Assembly (NCBI GenBank): GCA_002469765.1
Contig: DKNS01000004.1
Location: 15,044 to 27,555 of the forward strand
DNA from: Flavobacteriales bacterium UBA7382
Lineage (GTDB): Bacteria; Bacteroidota; Bacteroidia; Flavobacteriales_D; Sanyastnellaceae
Direction of reading: 5' to 3'
DNA length: 12,512 nt
A program made the position numbers and the translations under genes. Of this stretch, positions 6,101 through 12,424 are shown in pieces (within the stretch, counting starts at the first letter, position 1; every line of letters begins with the position of its first letter). The notes under the pieces are model-generated. The model was not told the DNA's origin. It searched no databases and was given only the letters and a program-made list of their open reading frames with translations.

Positions 6101-8844
6101 ACGCCTGCGGAAACCAAAGTACGGCCATCACGGCGGCAGTGTTCTTGGATCTCATCCCCCCGTTGTGGACCGCACTTCCCCCAGACACCACGCTGGATTG
6201 CGGGGCAACATTGGACGTCATGTTGCCGACCGCCTCGGACAATTGCTCTGCCGTGGAGGTGACTTGGTTTGCAGACACCTTGGGCCTGCCCTCCACCGGC
6301 GAGTACACCGTATTGAATACGTTCATGGCCTCAGATGCTTGTGGCAACACCGTGAGCCACACCCAGATGGCGACCCATGTGGACCAAACCCCACCCACCT
6401 GGACCCTTGTCCCCACAGATATGATCGTCCAATGCGGCGACTCCATCCTCATGGATTTGCCCCAAGCCACAGACAATTGCAGCGAAAGTGTGGACGTGGA
6501 GTGGCTCTCCGACGACTGGCTTCCCGGGGAATGCGGCAACACCGGCACGTGGGCCAGAACGTTCCAAGCCACCGATGATGCAGGCAACGACACCCTCTTT
6601 GTGCAGCACATCGCCGTGGTCGACACCGTGGCACCTTCGTTCAGTGTGACCTCGTTGGAGGGCACCTTGTCCTGCGTGGCACCGTGGCCTGAAAATGGGC
6701 CCATAGCAGACGACACATGCGGTGACGTGTCCTACACGTCAACGATGGACTCTTTGGCCATGGACGGCCAATGGACGTTGCAAATCACCCATGTCGCCAC
6801 AGACGAATGCCTGAACGCCACTTCCTTGGTCGAGACACTGACCGTGATCGACACCACACCACCCGTCTTCACGTTTGTCTCCCAAGACCTTGTGTTGTCA
6901 TGCACCGACGACCTGCCCGCCTCCAATGCCGTGGCTGAAGACGCATGTGGATCCGCAAGTTGGACGAATTACGAATCCTGGAGCCAAGGGGAATGTCCGG
7001 GCTCGGGGGTGTGGACCCGAACGTACGTCGCCACCGACGAGGCTGGCAACCAGACCGAGGCCATCCAGTTGTTGACGGTTCTCGACACGGTCGCTCCCTC
7101 CTTCACGGTGGTTCCGGAATTCTCCACGCAGGAGTGCGGCCAACCTTTGGTGTTGACCCCTGCCCAAGCAGAGGACGCTTGTTCTGACGTCTCCCTCACT
7201 TGGTCGTTGGATTCCGTCCCAAACCCAGGTGGACTTGCGGAGGAAGTGCACGTCGTGTGGTCGGCAATGGACGCCTGTGGGAACACCGTTGAAGCCACAC
7301 AAACATTGTCGTTGGTCGACACGACGCCTCCCTCCTGGATTCATGTGCCTGCCGACACAAGCCTGGCCATGGGAGATCCCCTGCCATGGGCCCATTGGCT
7401 GGCCCAGGTGAACGCCGAGGACCTTTGTTCAGACAGCCAAGACTTGACGGTCGACTTCACGTGGGACACCTTGGTAAGCGGTGAGGCCTGCACAGACACT
7501 TTGCAAGTGGTCTGGACGGTCACCGACGCCGCAGGCCTCTCTGAAAGTGCGATGCAACAAGTGTTGTTGACGGATGTGCAAGCGCCCCAGGTCTTCGGTT
7601 GGCCCGAGGATGTGGAGTCGCCTTGCGACGTGACGTTCTCAGACAGCCTGCCAATGGCCAGCGACGCGAACAACTACACCTGGACGGAAGAATTGGACAC
7701 CCTGAGTGGGCCTTGTCCTGCAGAATTCATTTTGCGGCGCACCCTTCAGGCCAGCGACATGTGCGGCAACGAAACCGCCCCATGGATCCAGTTCGTCTTT
7801 CATGTCGACACGGTGGGTCCGCAAATCTTGACCCCTCTGGAAGACCTTCTTGTCAGCGACCCCAACGACGTGCCGCCCTGCTCGTTCGATGCCTTGGTTT
7901 GGGAAGATGCCTGCAGCGAGACCACACTGGCCTGCTCCACCGATACGGTGGACACCTACTGTCCCGGATCGTTCCTGTTGCACAGGACGTACACCGTGGA
8001 AGACGCATGCAACAACGCCACCACCATGGTCCAATCCATCTTGGTGGAAGACGTGGAAGCCCCCACCGTGATGTCTCCTTTGGAAGACATCACCGCGGCC
8101 TGCGACGAAGTGGTGATGCCGTGGGCGGTGGACGAGCTCGAGGCCGCAGACAACGCCACGTCGGAGGACGACCTGAATCTCGAGTTCCTTGGAGAGGATG
8201 AAGAGGGCGACAACTGCATGTGGACCAAAACCTTCCGTTACCGCCTGACCGACTTGTGTGGCAACCAGTCAGACACCAGCTACGTGGTAACCTGGGCAGA
8301 CATCGCACCACCGGAGTGGGGCTCAGCACCCGAGTCGTTGGAAGTTCACTGTCCGGTCGAGGTGCCCAACTGTGAGGACACCGACATTGACGCCACCGAC
8401 GCGTGCAACACATGGACTTGGGACTGCAATGATGCGTTTGAAGGAGGGGGTTGCAACGGCCCAAACTGCGTGCTGATTCGCTCCATCACCTTGACGGACG
8501 CCTGCGGGAATGCGACCACTTCAGACCAAACCATCGTCATCAGTGAACCGCCCACTGCCCCGGACCTGCCCACTGGGTTCTCCCCCAACAACGACAACTT
8601 CAACGACTTCTACCTCATCAGAAACGTGGGCCCCAACTTGGGCAACCTGCCTTGCGCTTGGGTGGAGAACACCTCCCTGAATGTGTTTGACCGCTGGGGA
8701 AGTTTGGTATTCACATCCAAGGATGTGACCATTCCTTGGGACGGCACCAACCTGCAAGGCCAAATGCTCTCCACTGGCACCTACTTCGTGGTGTTTGACG
8801 CCAACGGAACCACATACAACGCTGCAGTCGAACTCCGCCGATGA
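3115..8844 (+). CDS. Giant HYR/Ig-like repeat surface protein with type B T9SS C-terminal sorting domain
   Basis: A 1909-residue exported protein, likely an adhesin or filamentous surface protein. Residues 1-24 form a signal peptide (cleavage near SASG-Q). Residues 25-300 are a Cys-rich region of no recognised family. Residues 301 to about 1811 hold 19 tandem repeats of 76-85 residues, each beginning like 'D-TTPP-F' and usually carrying a 'DNC' and a 'TDACGN' motif, as in HYR/Ig-like domains. Residues 1819-1909 (from PTGFSPNNDNFNDF, through LNVFDRWG and WDGTN, to TYFVVF) match the gliding-motility/type B T9SS C-terminal domain, which directs passage through the outer membrane. The protein is very rich in Asp and Glu and has only five lysines. 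Its stop overlaps the start of a PorP/SprF-like gene, the arrangement known for SprB-SprF-type pairs. Ligand and role are unknown; cell-surface adhesion is inferred from architecture. Confidence 0.9.
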   Translation: MRPTFGPILALIITWLNPAISASGQLSCTSCNPQFLQGEPSSLDTSCTAGNAMDLLPDFLEYTSDCPDGYGTAVAKFPLGNERVCNGNRPEDLPYYLGTVHLHNFESTGLANSDAFSIDGAGGTWTRYSEDIATFEGRIINSLNTNLQFRVELVLELSTSGASWMSQNGNINLAGSDTTEAENWGIWQVKPLLSKMVGLSGLENHFLFVQNSSVDVSHPFQIGTNAHGYPTDTEGVAGNFGWSTCIGSIVYGGFGEVSVEFDTCAQNESTCASDLDALGQYLVGNNEGYVEAMRTVNLTDNTPPTFIVVPNDLELECPADPLNDALSASPTAVDDCSGWVLDSTVNVVPGTCTQEFRVLTTYLARDACGHTSEHLHTVEIVDRTAPTLTAPESVVFECDEPLVYDNATAFDDCEGEVAVVELAAQITEGDCPSNYSVLRTFVATDGCGNDTTALQTVEVRDLVPPTFTLPDDVFLDCGEPENYPDIAVADNCTPTSDLPLDIANFLVDSECEGSRVLQRHAQATDACGNMGQAFHLVTITDTTPPLFVLMPDDTTLACHSDTPLPWPTVEDDCSTWEVVVVADTTWLDCPQNIDIVRTFVATDACGNVAQASHTVSFRDTTPPQLSLPEDDVQVACDADWVFDGTGLAQDLCSHVVWDVQTQLTVPGDGSVFSLLVTANASDECGNSTAGQFVVNNVDSEAPQFIFTPEDMSLPCEELIPTSFAEATDACSPVFYASSDTTVAHPSVGVYLVIRRFEASDVYGNVSDTLQTFTVLDDVPPVFTFVPPGDTLFCNDLPPMIQAEAMDNCGGVTMVVTEEITVEDALGNQTLVRRFEAFDVAGNSTVATQVVQLENYVAPAFGEVPSDLELACDQPWQDDMPDVIPGCGPWELLVTEDTLEGPCGALLELVRTFSLTDDTGLVDQVVQIQTQVDNTPPLINAVAFWPLDCGGSLDGLPQPVVLDGCNGEATLGWSDQVSVQGCVAPASEIIRTYTATDACGNQSTAITAAVFLDLIPPLWTALPPDTTLDCGATLDVMLPTASDNCSAVEVTWFADTLGLPSTGEYTVLNTFMASDACGNTVSHTQMATHVDQTPPTWTLVPTDMIVQCGDSILMDLPQATDNCSESVDVEWLSDDWLPGECGNTGTWARTFQATDDAGNDTLFVQHIAVVDTVAPSFSVTSLEGTLSCVAPWPENGPIADDTCGDVSYTSTMDSLAMDGQWTLQITHVATDECLNATSLVETLTVIDTTPPVFTFVSQDLVLSCTDDLPASNAVAEDACGSASWTNYESWSQGECPGSGVWTRTYVATDEAGNQTEAIQLLTVLDTVAPSFTVVPEFSTQECGQPLVLTPAQAEDACSDVSLTWSLDSVPNPGGLAEEVHVVWSAMDACGNTVEATQTLSLVDTTPPSWIHVPADTSLAMGDPLPWAHWLAQVNAEDLCSDSQDLTVDFTWDTLVSGEACTDTLQVVWTVTDAAGLSESAMQQVLLTDVQAPQVFGWPEDVESPCDVTFSDSLPMASDANNYTWTEELDTLSGPCPAEFILRRTLQASDMCGNETAPWIQFVFHVDTVGPQILTPLEDLLVSDPNDVPPCSFDALVWEDACSETTLACSTDTVDTYCPGSFLLHRTYTVEDACNNATTMVQSILVEDVEAPTVMSPLEDITAACDEVVMPWAVDELEAADNATSEDDLNLEFLGEDEEGDNCMWTKTFRYRLTDLCGNQSDTSYVVTWADIAPPEWGSAPESLEVHCPVEVPNCEDTDIDATDACNTWTWDCNDAFEGGGCNGPNCVLIRSITLTDACGNATTSDQTIVISEPPTAPDLPTGFSPNNDNFNDFYLIRNVGPNLGNLPCAWVENTSLNVFDRWGSLVFTSKDVTIPWDGTNLQGQMLSTGTYFVVFDANGTTYNAAVELRR
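4015..8547 (+). repeat. Array of 19 HYR/Ig-like protein repeats (about 80 residues each)
   Basis: Counting each '(V/L)(D/E)xxxPP/AP' boundary gives 19 units from residue 301 to about 1811. Boundaries checked by position: repeat 10 at residue 1013, 11 at 1091, 12 at 1171, 13 at 1247, 14 at 1325, 15 at 1403, 16 at 1488 and 19 at 1730. A complete unit has four cysteines: C1 in the first strands (as in LDCG), C2 in DNC/DDC, C3 in a G-x-C turn and C4 in DACGN. Repeats 1-4 and 9 have all four; others lose C3, C4 or both. At the DNA level the units are well diverged, so this is an old array rather than a recent slippage product. Confidence 0.85.
8569..8841 (+). other. Type B T9SS C-terminal sorting domain (within the giant gene)
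   Basis: Residues 1819-1909 of the surface protein show the type B (gliding-motility-associated) C-terminal pattern: P-x-G-F-S-P-N-x-D-x-x-N-D at the start, a central LNVFDRWGSLVF strand pair, W-D-G-T, then G-T-Y-F-V-V-F near the end. In Bacteroidota such domains are recognised by the type IX translocon; type B substrates are often paired with PorP/SprF proteins, as here. Confidence 0.88.
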
Positions 8845-9806
8845 AAGCCTTCCCACATCTTCAAACCGCCTGCCTGGCCATGCTGGCAAGTCTGCTCTGC
8901 CCTTCACGAATGCAAGCGCAACAAGACGTGCTCACCGGACAATACCTGTTCAACACAATGCTCGTCAACCCCGCTGCTGCTGGGTCAGAGGGGCACTGGC
9001 AAACGATTGCCATGAGGCGTATCCAATGGGCCGCGTTTGAAGGCGCACCCAACACCAGCATCCTGTCTGGCCATGGGCTTGTCAGCGAACCTTCCCTCGG
9101 TGTGGGAGCCACTGTGGCCGTCGACGCCATTGGCATCAACTCCACCTTTGAATTCGCCACCCAGGGGGCTTACCACTTGAAAGTGGGGTCCGACACCAAG
9201 ATGAGCTTTGGGCTTCGCGGCGGGCTGATGCAATACCGCTCACAGCTTGCCCTCACAGATGTGATTGATCCAGCCGACCCTTTGTACCAGGGAACCCAAT
9301 TGAGCGCTTGGATTCCACGATTTGGATTCGGCTTGATGGTTCAGCAACCGAAATGGGACGCCGGGGTGTCGACCCCAACGCTGTTCGTCCGGGACAACGC
9401 GTTGGACGAAACCATCACCTCGTTTTACCGAAACCACCTGTACGCACATGCCGGATACCACGCAGACTTGGCGCCTTGGTTGACCCTCCACCCTTCTGTG
9501 TTGTTCAGATCCACCTCAGACGTGCCGTCCATTTTGGATGTGAACCTCTTGGCCGAAATCCCCGGAATCGTCACCGTCGGAGCGGGATGGCGTGTGGCCA
9601 ACAGCGTGACTGCCATCACCCAATTCCATATCAATGAAGAGCTCCGCATTGGGTATACAGCCGAATTCGCCTCCACCGACATCCAACGTGTGGCAGGGGG
9701 AACCCACGAGCTCGTCATGCTGTGGGACTTCGGCAAGACTTCCGCCTCCAACCCCTCCAATTTCGGCGCCATCCGTGCCGGTTTGAACGGCATTGAGCAA
9801 CGCTAA
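8841..9806 (+). CDS. PorP/SprF family type IX secretion-associated outer-membrane protein
   Basis: A 321-residue protein with a signal peptide (cleavage likely after M24-Q-A26) and family hallmarks throughout: the mature start QQDVLTGQYLFNTMLVNPAAAGS, RIQWAAFEGAP with S-x-H shortly after, many beta-barrel strands, and the closing GTHELVMLWDFGK. PorP/SprF proteins are outer-membrane barrels; SprF of Flavobacterium johnsoniae is needed to secrete or localise its partner adhesin SprB. The start codon overlaps the stop of the giant adhesin gene (ATGA, 4 bp), so translation is probably coupled and this protein is inferred to serve that adhesin. It is shorter than PorP versions carrying extra domains and appears complete. 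A hairpin follows 20 bp downstream. Paralogues are usually several per genome, so no specific symbol is given. Confidence 0.9.
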   Translation: MKAFPHLQTACLAMLASLLCPSRMQAQQDVLTGQYLFNTMLVNPAAAGSEGHWQTIAMRRIQWAAFEGAPNTSILSGHGLVSEPSLGVGATVAVDAIGINSTFEFATQGAYHLKVGSDTKMSFGLRGGLMQYRSQLALTDVIDPADPLYQGTQLSAWIPRFGFGLMVQQPKWDAGVSTPTLFVRDNALDETITSFYRNHLYAHAGYHADLAPWLTLHPSVLFRSTSDVPSILDVNLLAEIPGIVTVGAGWRVANSVTAITQFHINEELRIGYTAEFASTDIQRVAGGTHELVMLWDFGKTSASNPSNFGAIRAGLNGIEQR

Positions 9807-9825
9807 AGACTTGGCCTTAACGCAA

Positions 9826-9853
9826 ACAAGGCGGACTGCATGGTCCGCCTTGT
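9826..9853. terminator. Hairpin between convergent genes, likely bidirectional terminator
   Basis: A perfect 11-bp stem (ACAAGGCGGAC / GTCCGCCTTGT) with the loop TGCATG lies between the stop of the PorP/SprF gene (9806) and that of eno (9875), which converge here. U-rich tracts are weak on both sides, so it may work as a bidirectional terminator or simply protect 3' ends. Confidence 0.55.
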
Positions 9854-9874
9854 CCGTCTTTGGTTGACGTTGAA

Positions 9875-11149
9875 TCAACGAAATGCCACGCCTAGATACT
9901 GGGCGTTGGGACCCAATTCCTCCTCGATGCGGAGCAATTGGTTGTACTTGGCAATGCGGTCCGAACGACTTGCAGAGCCCGTCTTGATTTGACCCGTGTT
10001 CAACGCCACAGCCAAATCGGCAATGGTGGTGTCCTCGGTCTCTCCGCTTCGGTGGCTCATCACAGACGTGTAGCCCGCACGATGGGCCATGTTCACGGCG
10101 TCCATGGTCTCAGACAGGGTGCCGATTTGATTCACCTTGACCAAGATGGAGTTGCCGATGCCCTCGTCAATGCCCCGAGACAAACGGCGAACGTTGGTGA
10201 CGAACAGATCGTCGCCAACCAATTGCACACGGTCGCCCACCGCATCGGTGAGTTGCTTCCAGGCCGACCAATCGTCTTCGTCCAATCCATCTTCGATGGA
10301 TACGATGGGGTACTTGTCGCACCAGCCTTTCCAGAAATCCACCATTTCAGCTCCGGTGCGCTGGTCGCCTGTGCTTTCGAACTTGTAGAGGCCGCTCTCC
10401 TTGTCGTAAAACTCAGATGCTGCGGCGTCCATGGCCAACAACACATCCTCGCCTGGGCGGTAGCCAGATTTCTCGATGGCCTTGAGAACCACTTCCACCG
10501 CCTCTTCATTGCTGCCCAAGTTGGGCGCAAAACCTCCTTCATCTCCTACGTTGGTGCTGTGGCCCTGGGCCTTCAACACGCTTTTGAGGTTGTGGAAGAT
10601 CTCCGTGCCCATGCGCAAGCCGTCGGTGAACGTCTCGGCACCCACAGGCATGACCATGAATTCTTGGATGTCAATCTTGTTGTCGGCGTGTGAGCCTCCA
10701 TTCAAGATGTTCATCATGGGAACTGGCAGCGTGCGGGCACCCACCCCTCCGACATAGCGGTACAGGGGCAATCCGAGGCAATCGGCTGCAGCACGCGCGG
10801 CAGCCAAGCTCACGCCCAAGATGGCATTCGCCCCCAAATTTCCCTTGTTCTCTGTGCCATCGAGCTCGAGCATGGTCTCGTCGATGAGACGCTGGTCTGT
10901 CACGTCCATGCCCACGAGCGCTTCTTGCAACTCATTGTTCACGTGGGACACAGCACGTTCCACCCCTTTGCCCATCCAAGCGTCTCCGCCATCGCGCAAT
11001 TCAACGGCTTCGTGAACGCCCGTGGAAGCACCAGATGGCACTGCAGCACGACCAAAAGAACCGTCTCCGGTGCCCACTTCAACTTCCAGAGTGGGGTTTC
11101 CACGCGAGTCCAAAATTTGGCGGGCGTGGACAAAATCGATGTAACTCAT
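9875..11149 (-). CDS. eno: Enolase (phosphopyruvate hydratase)
   Basis: A 424-residue glycolytic enzyme that interconverts 2-phosphoglycerate and phosphoenolpyruvate in the cytoplasm; it is normally a Mg-dependent homo-oligomer. Visible active-site elements: the loop VPSGASTG (S42), the SHADN segment (H154) with E163, GDEGGFAPN (E204, general acid/base partner), ILVKVNQIGTLSET (K338, catalytic base), SHRSGETEDT (H366) and GSASRSDR after K389. The length is typical and all key residues are present. The frame opens with a TTG at 11152, but the ATG at 11149 (MSYIDF) is the conventional start. It lies 42 bp downstream of carA on the same strand and is probably co-transcribed. TTCATTTG, a near match to the -7 box, abuts the ATG, but a start there would fall inside the gene. 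Expression is expected to be high. Confidence 0.96.
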   Translation of the reverse strand: MSYIDFVHARQILDSRGNPTLEVEVGTGDGSFGRAAVPSGASTGVHEAVELRDGGDAWMGKGVERAVSHVNNELQEALVGMDVTDQRLIDETMLELDGTENKGNLGANAILGVSLAAARAAADCLGLPLYRYVGGVGARTLPVPMMNILNGGSHADNKIDIQEFMVMPVGAETFTDGLRMGTEIFHNLKSVLKAQGHSTNVGDEGGFAPNLGSNEEAVEVVLKAIEKSGYRPGEDVLLAMDAAASEFYDKESGLYKFESTGDQRTGAEMVDFWKGWCDKYPIVSIEDGLDEDDWSAWKQLTDAVGDRVQLVGDDLFVTNVRRLSRGIDEGIGNSILVKVNQIGTLSETMDAVNMAHRAGYTSVMSHRSGETEDTTIADLAVALNTGQIKTGSASRSDRIAKYNQLLRIEEELGPNAQYLGVAFR

Positions 11150-11191
11150 CAAATGAATCTTGTGGGGATCACTCCCCGTGAAGGCCGTTGT

Positions 11192-12316
11192 TCATTGCAG
11201 AACGGCGGATTTTTCTTGTGCGATGTTGGCGACGAAGTCGTCAAACAAGTAGCGGCTGTCGTGGGGCCCTGCAGAGGCTTCAGGGTGGTATTGCACACTG
11301 AACACAGGACGTCCCACCAGGCGGATGCCAGCCACGGTGTTGTCGTTCAAATGGACGTGGGTTTCCTCCACATCCGCATTGGATTCGAGGCTCTCACGAC
11401 TGATCACAAACCCGTGGTTCTGTGACGTGATTTCGCAAGTTCCCGCAATCAAGTTCTTGACAGGATGATTCACTCCTCGGTGGCCGTTGAACATCTTCTC
11501 TGTGCTCACCCCTTGGCTCAACGCCAAGACCTGATGCCCTAGGCAAATGCCAAACACGGGCAACCCACTTTCCACCAATCTGGCCACCTCGGCCACCACA
11601 CCTGGCATCGCTGCCGGATCGCCAGGGCCGTTGCTGAGCATGATTCCCTCTGGGTTCCAACCCAACAGATCCCCTGCTGGGCTGTTCCACGGGAACACTT
11701 TGACGTGGCAACCGCGGTCCACCAGGCAGCGCACGATGCTCTCCTTGACTCCCAGGTCCAACAACGCCACGCGATGTGCATTGCCGGCGCCCGCCTCGCG
11801 GACTTCACTTACACTCACCTCACTGGACAATTCCATGCCTTTCATGGAAGGCACTTCTGAAAGCCTGGCCTTGAGTTCTTCCACCCCCCTGCCGTCGCTG
11901 GACACCACGGCATTCATGGCCCCGTTTTCACGAATGTGCGTGACGAGAGCCCTCGTGTCGACATCACGAATGCCGACCACACCCTGACTCTCAAGGTCAT
12001 CCTGCAAAGTGCCACTTCCGCCTGGACGGCTGGCCACAGAGGAAAAATTGCGCACCACCACCCCTGCAACGCGAGGCCCAGAAGACTCAGTCTCTCCTTC
12101 ATGCACACCGTAGTTGCCAATGTGCGCTGAGGCCATCACCACAATCTGCTTGTGGTAGCTCGGGTCCGTGAAGATCTCTTGATAACCGTACATCCCGGTG
12201 TTGAATGCAATTTCACCGAAACTGGTCCCGCGGCTTCCGGCTGCTTTGCCTTGGAACACAGTCCCATCGGCCAAGACCAACACCGCAACATCTGAAGGCA
12301 AGGGGTTGTCAATCAT
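11192..12316 (-). CDS. carA: Carbamoyl-phosphate synthase small (glutamine amidotransferase) subunit
   Basis: A 374-residue glutaminase subunit that feeds ammonia from glutamine to CarB for carbamoyl phosphate, the precursor of pyrimidines and arginine. The N-terminal half starts AVLVLADGTVFQGKAAG and contains FNTGMYGYQEIFTDPSY, diagnostic of CarA. The C-terminal half is a class I amidotransferase with the triad C258 (FGICLGHQ), H344 and E346 (QYHPEAS). SNGPGDP marks the oxyanion region. The frame reaches a GTG at 12346 (384 residues), but the ATG at 12316 fits the usual CarA start better, and TATCTTCG lies 4 bases before it. CarB is not in the window; in many Bacteroidota it lies elsewhere. 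eno follows 42 bp downstream. Confidence 0.95.
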   Translation of the reverse strand: MIDNPLPSDVAVLVLADGTVFQGKAAGSRGTSFGEIAFNTGMYGYQEIFTDPSYHKQIVVMASAHIGNYGVHEGETESSGPRVAGVVVRNFSSVASRPGGSGTLQDDLESQGVVGIRDVDTRALVTHIRENGAMNAVVSSDGRGVEELKARLSEVPSMKGMELSSEVSVSEVREAGAGNAHRVALLDLGVKESIVRCLVDRGCHVKVFPWNSPAGDLLGWNPEGIMLSNGPGDPAAMPGVVAEVARLVESGLPVFGICLGHQVLALSQGVSTEKMFNGHRGVNHPVKNLIAGTCEITSQNHGFVISRESLESNADVEETHVHLNDNTVAGIRLVGRPVFSVQYHPEASAGPHDSRYLFDDFVANIAQEKSAVLQ

Positions 12317-12320
12317 GCCG

Positions 12321-12328
12321 CGAAGATA
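12321..12328 (-). promoter_or_regulatory. Possible -7 promoter box (TATCTTCG) for carA-eno
   Basis: On the minus strand TATCTTCG has one mismatch to TAnnTTTG and ends 4 bases before the carA ATG at 12316. It lies downstream of the strong terminator at 12376-12407, so carA-eno would need its own promoter. No clear -33 TTG at normal spacing was found. Confidence 0.4.
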
Positions 12329-12375
12329 AAGATTCGAATCAGCCACTCATCCACAGAAAACCACCAACTTCCAAC

Positions 12376-12407
12376 AAAAAAGGGAGACCAGCTGGTCTCC
12401 CTTTTTT
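12376..12407. terminator. Perfect 32-bp palindrome, intrinsic terminator
   Basis: A flawless inverted repeat: six A, then GGGAGACCAGCTGGTCTCCC, then six T. On either strand it gives a GC-rich stem followed by a U6 tract, the classic intrinsic terminator. It lies 17 bp past the stop of the right-edge gene (read leftward) and 60 bp before the carA ATG, so it most likely ends the ribosomal-protein operon and insulates carA-eno. Confidence 0.88.
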
Positions 12408-12424
12408 CATTCTGAACGAAGACC

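Noticed and set aside
4228..6117. Long leftward frames (up to 319 codons) opposite the adhesin repeats
   Set aside because: They mirror the repeat array's composition; products are repetitive without domain or signal. The adhesin frame is intact over 1909 codons.
4015..8547. Recent DNA-level duplication or phase-variable repeat in the adhesin
   Set aside because: Repeats share only short identical stretches (about 15 bases, for example near 5455 and 6868), so slippage or recombination hot spots are not evident.
11164..11177. Hairpin GGGGATCACTCCCC between carA and eno as a terminator
   Set aside because: Stem of only 5 bp with no T-run; carA-eno read-through remains more likely.
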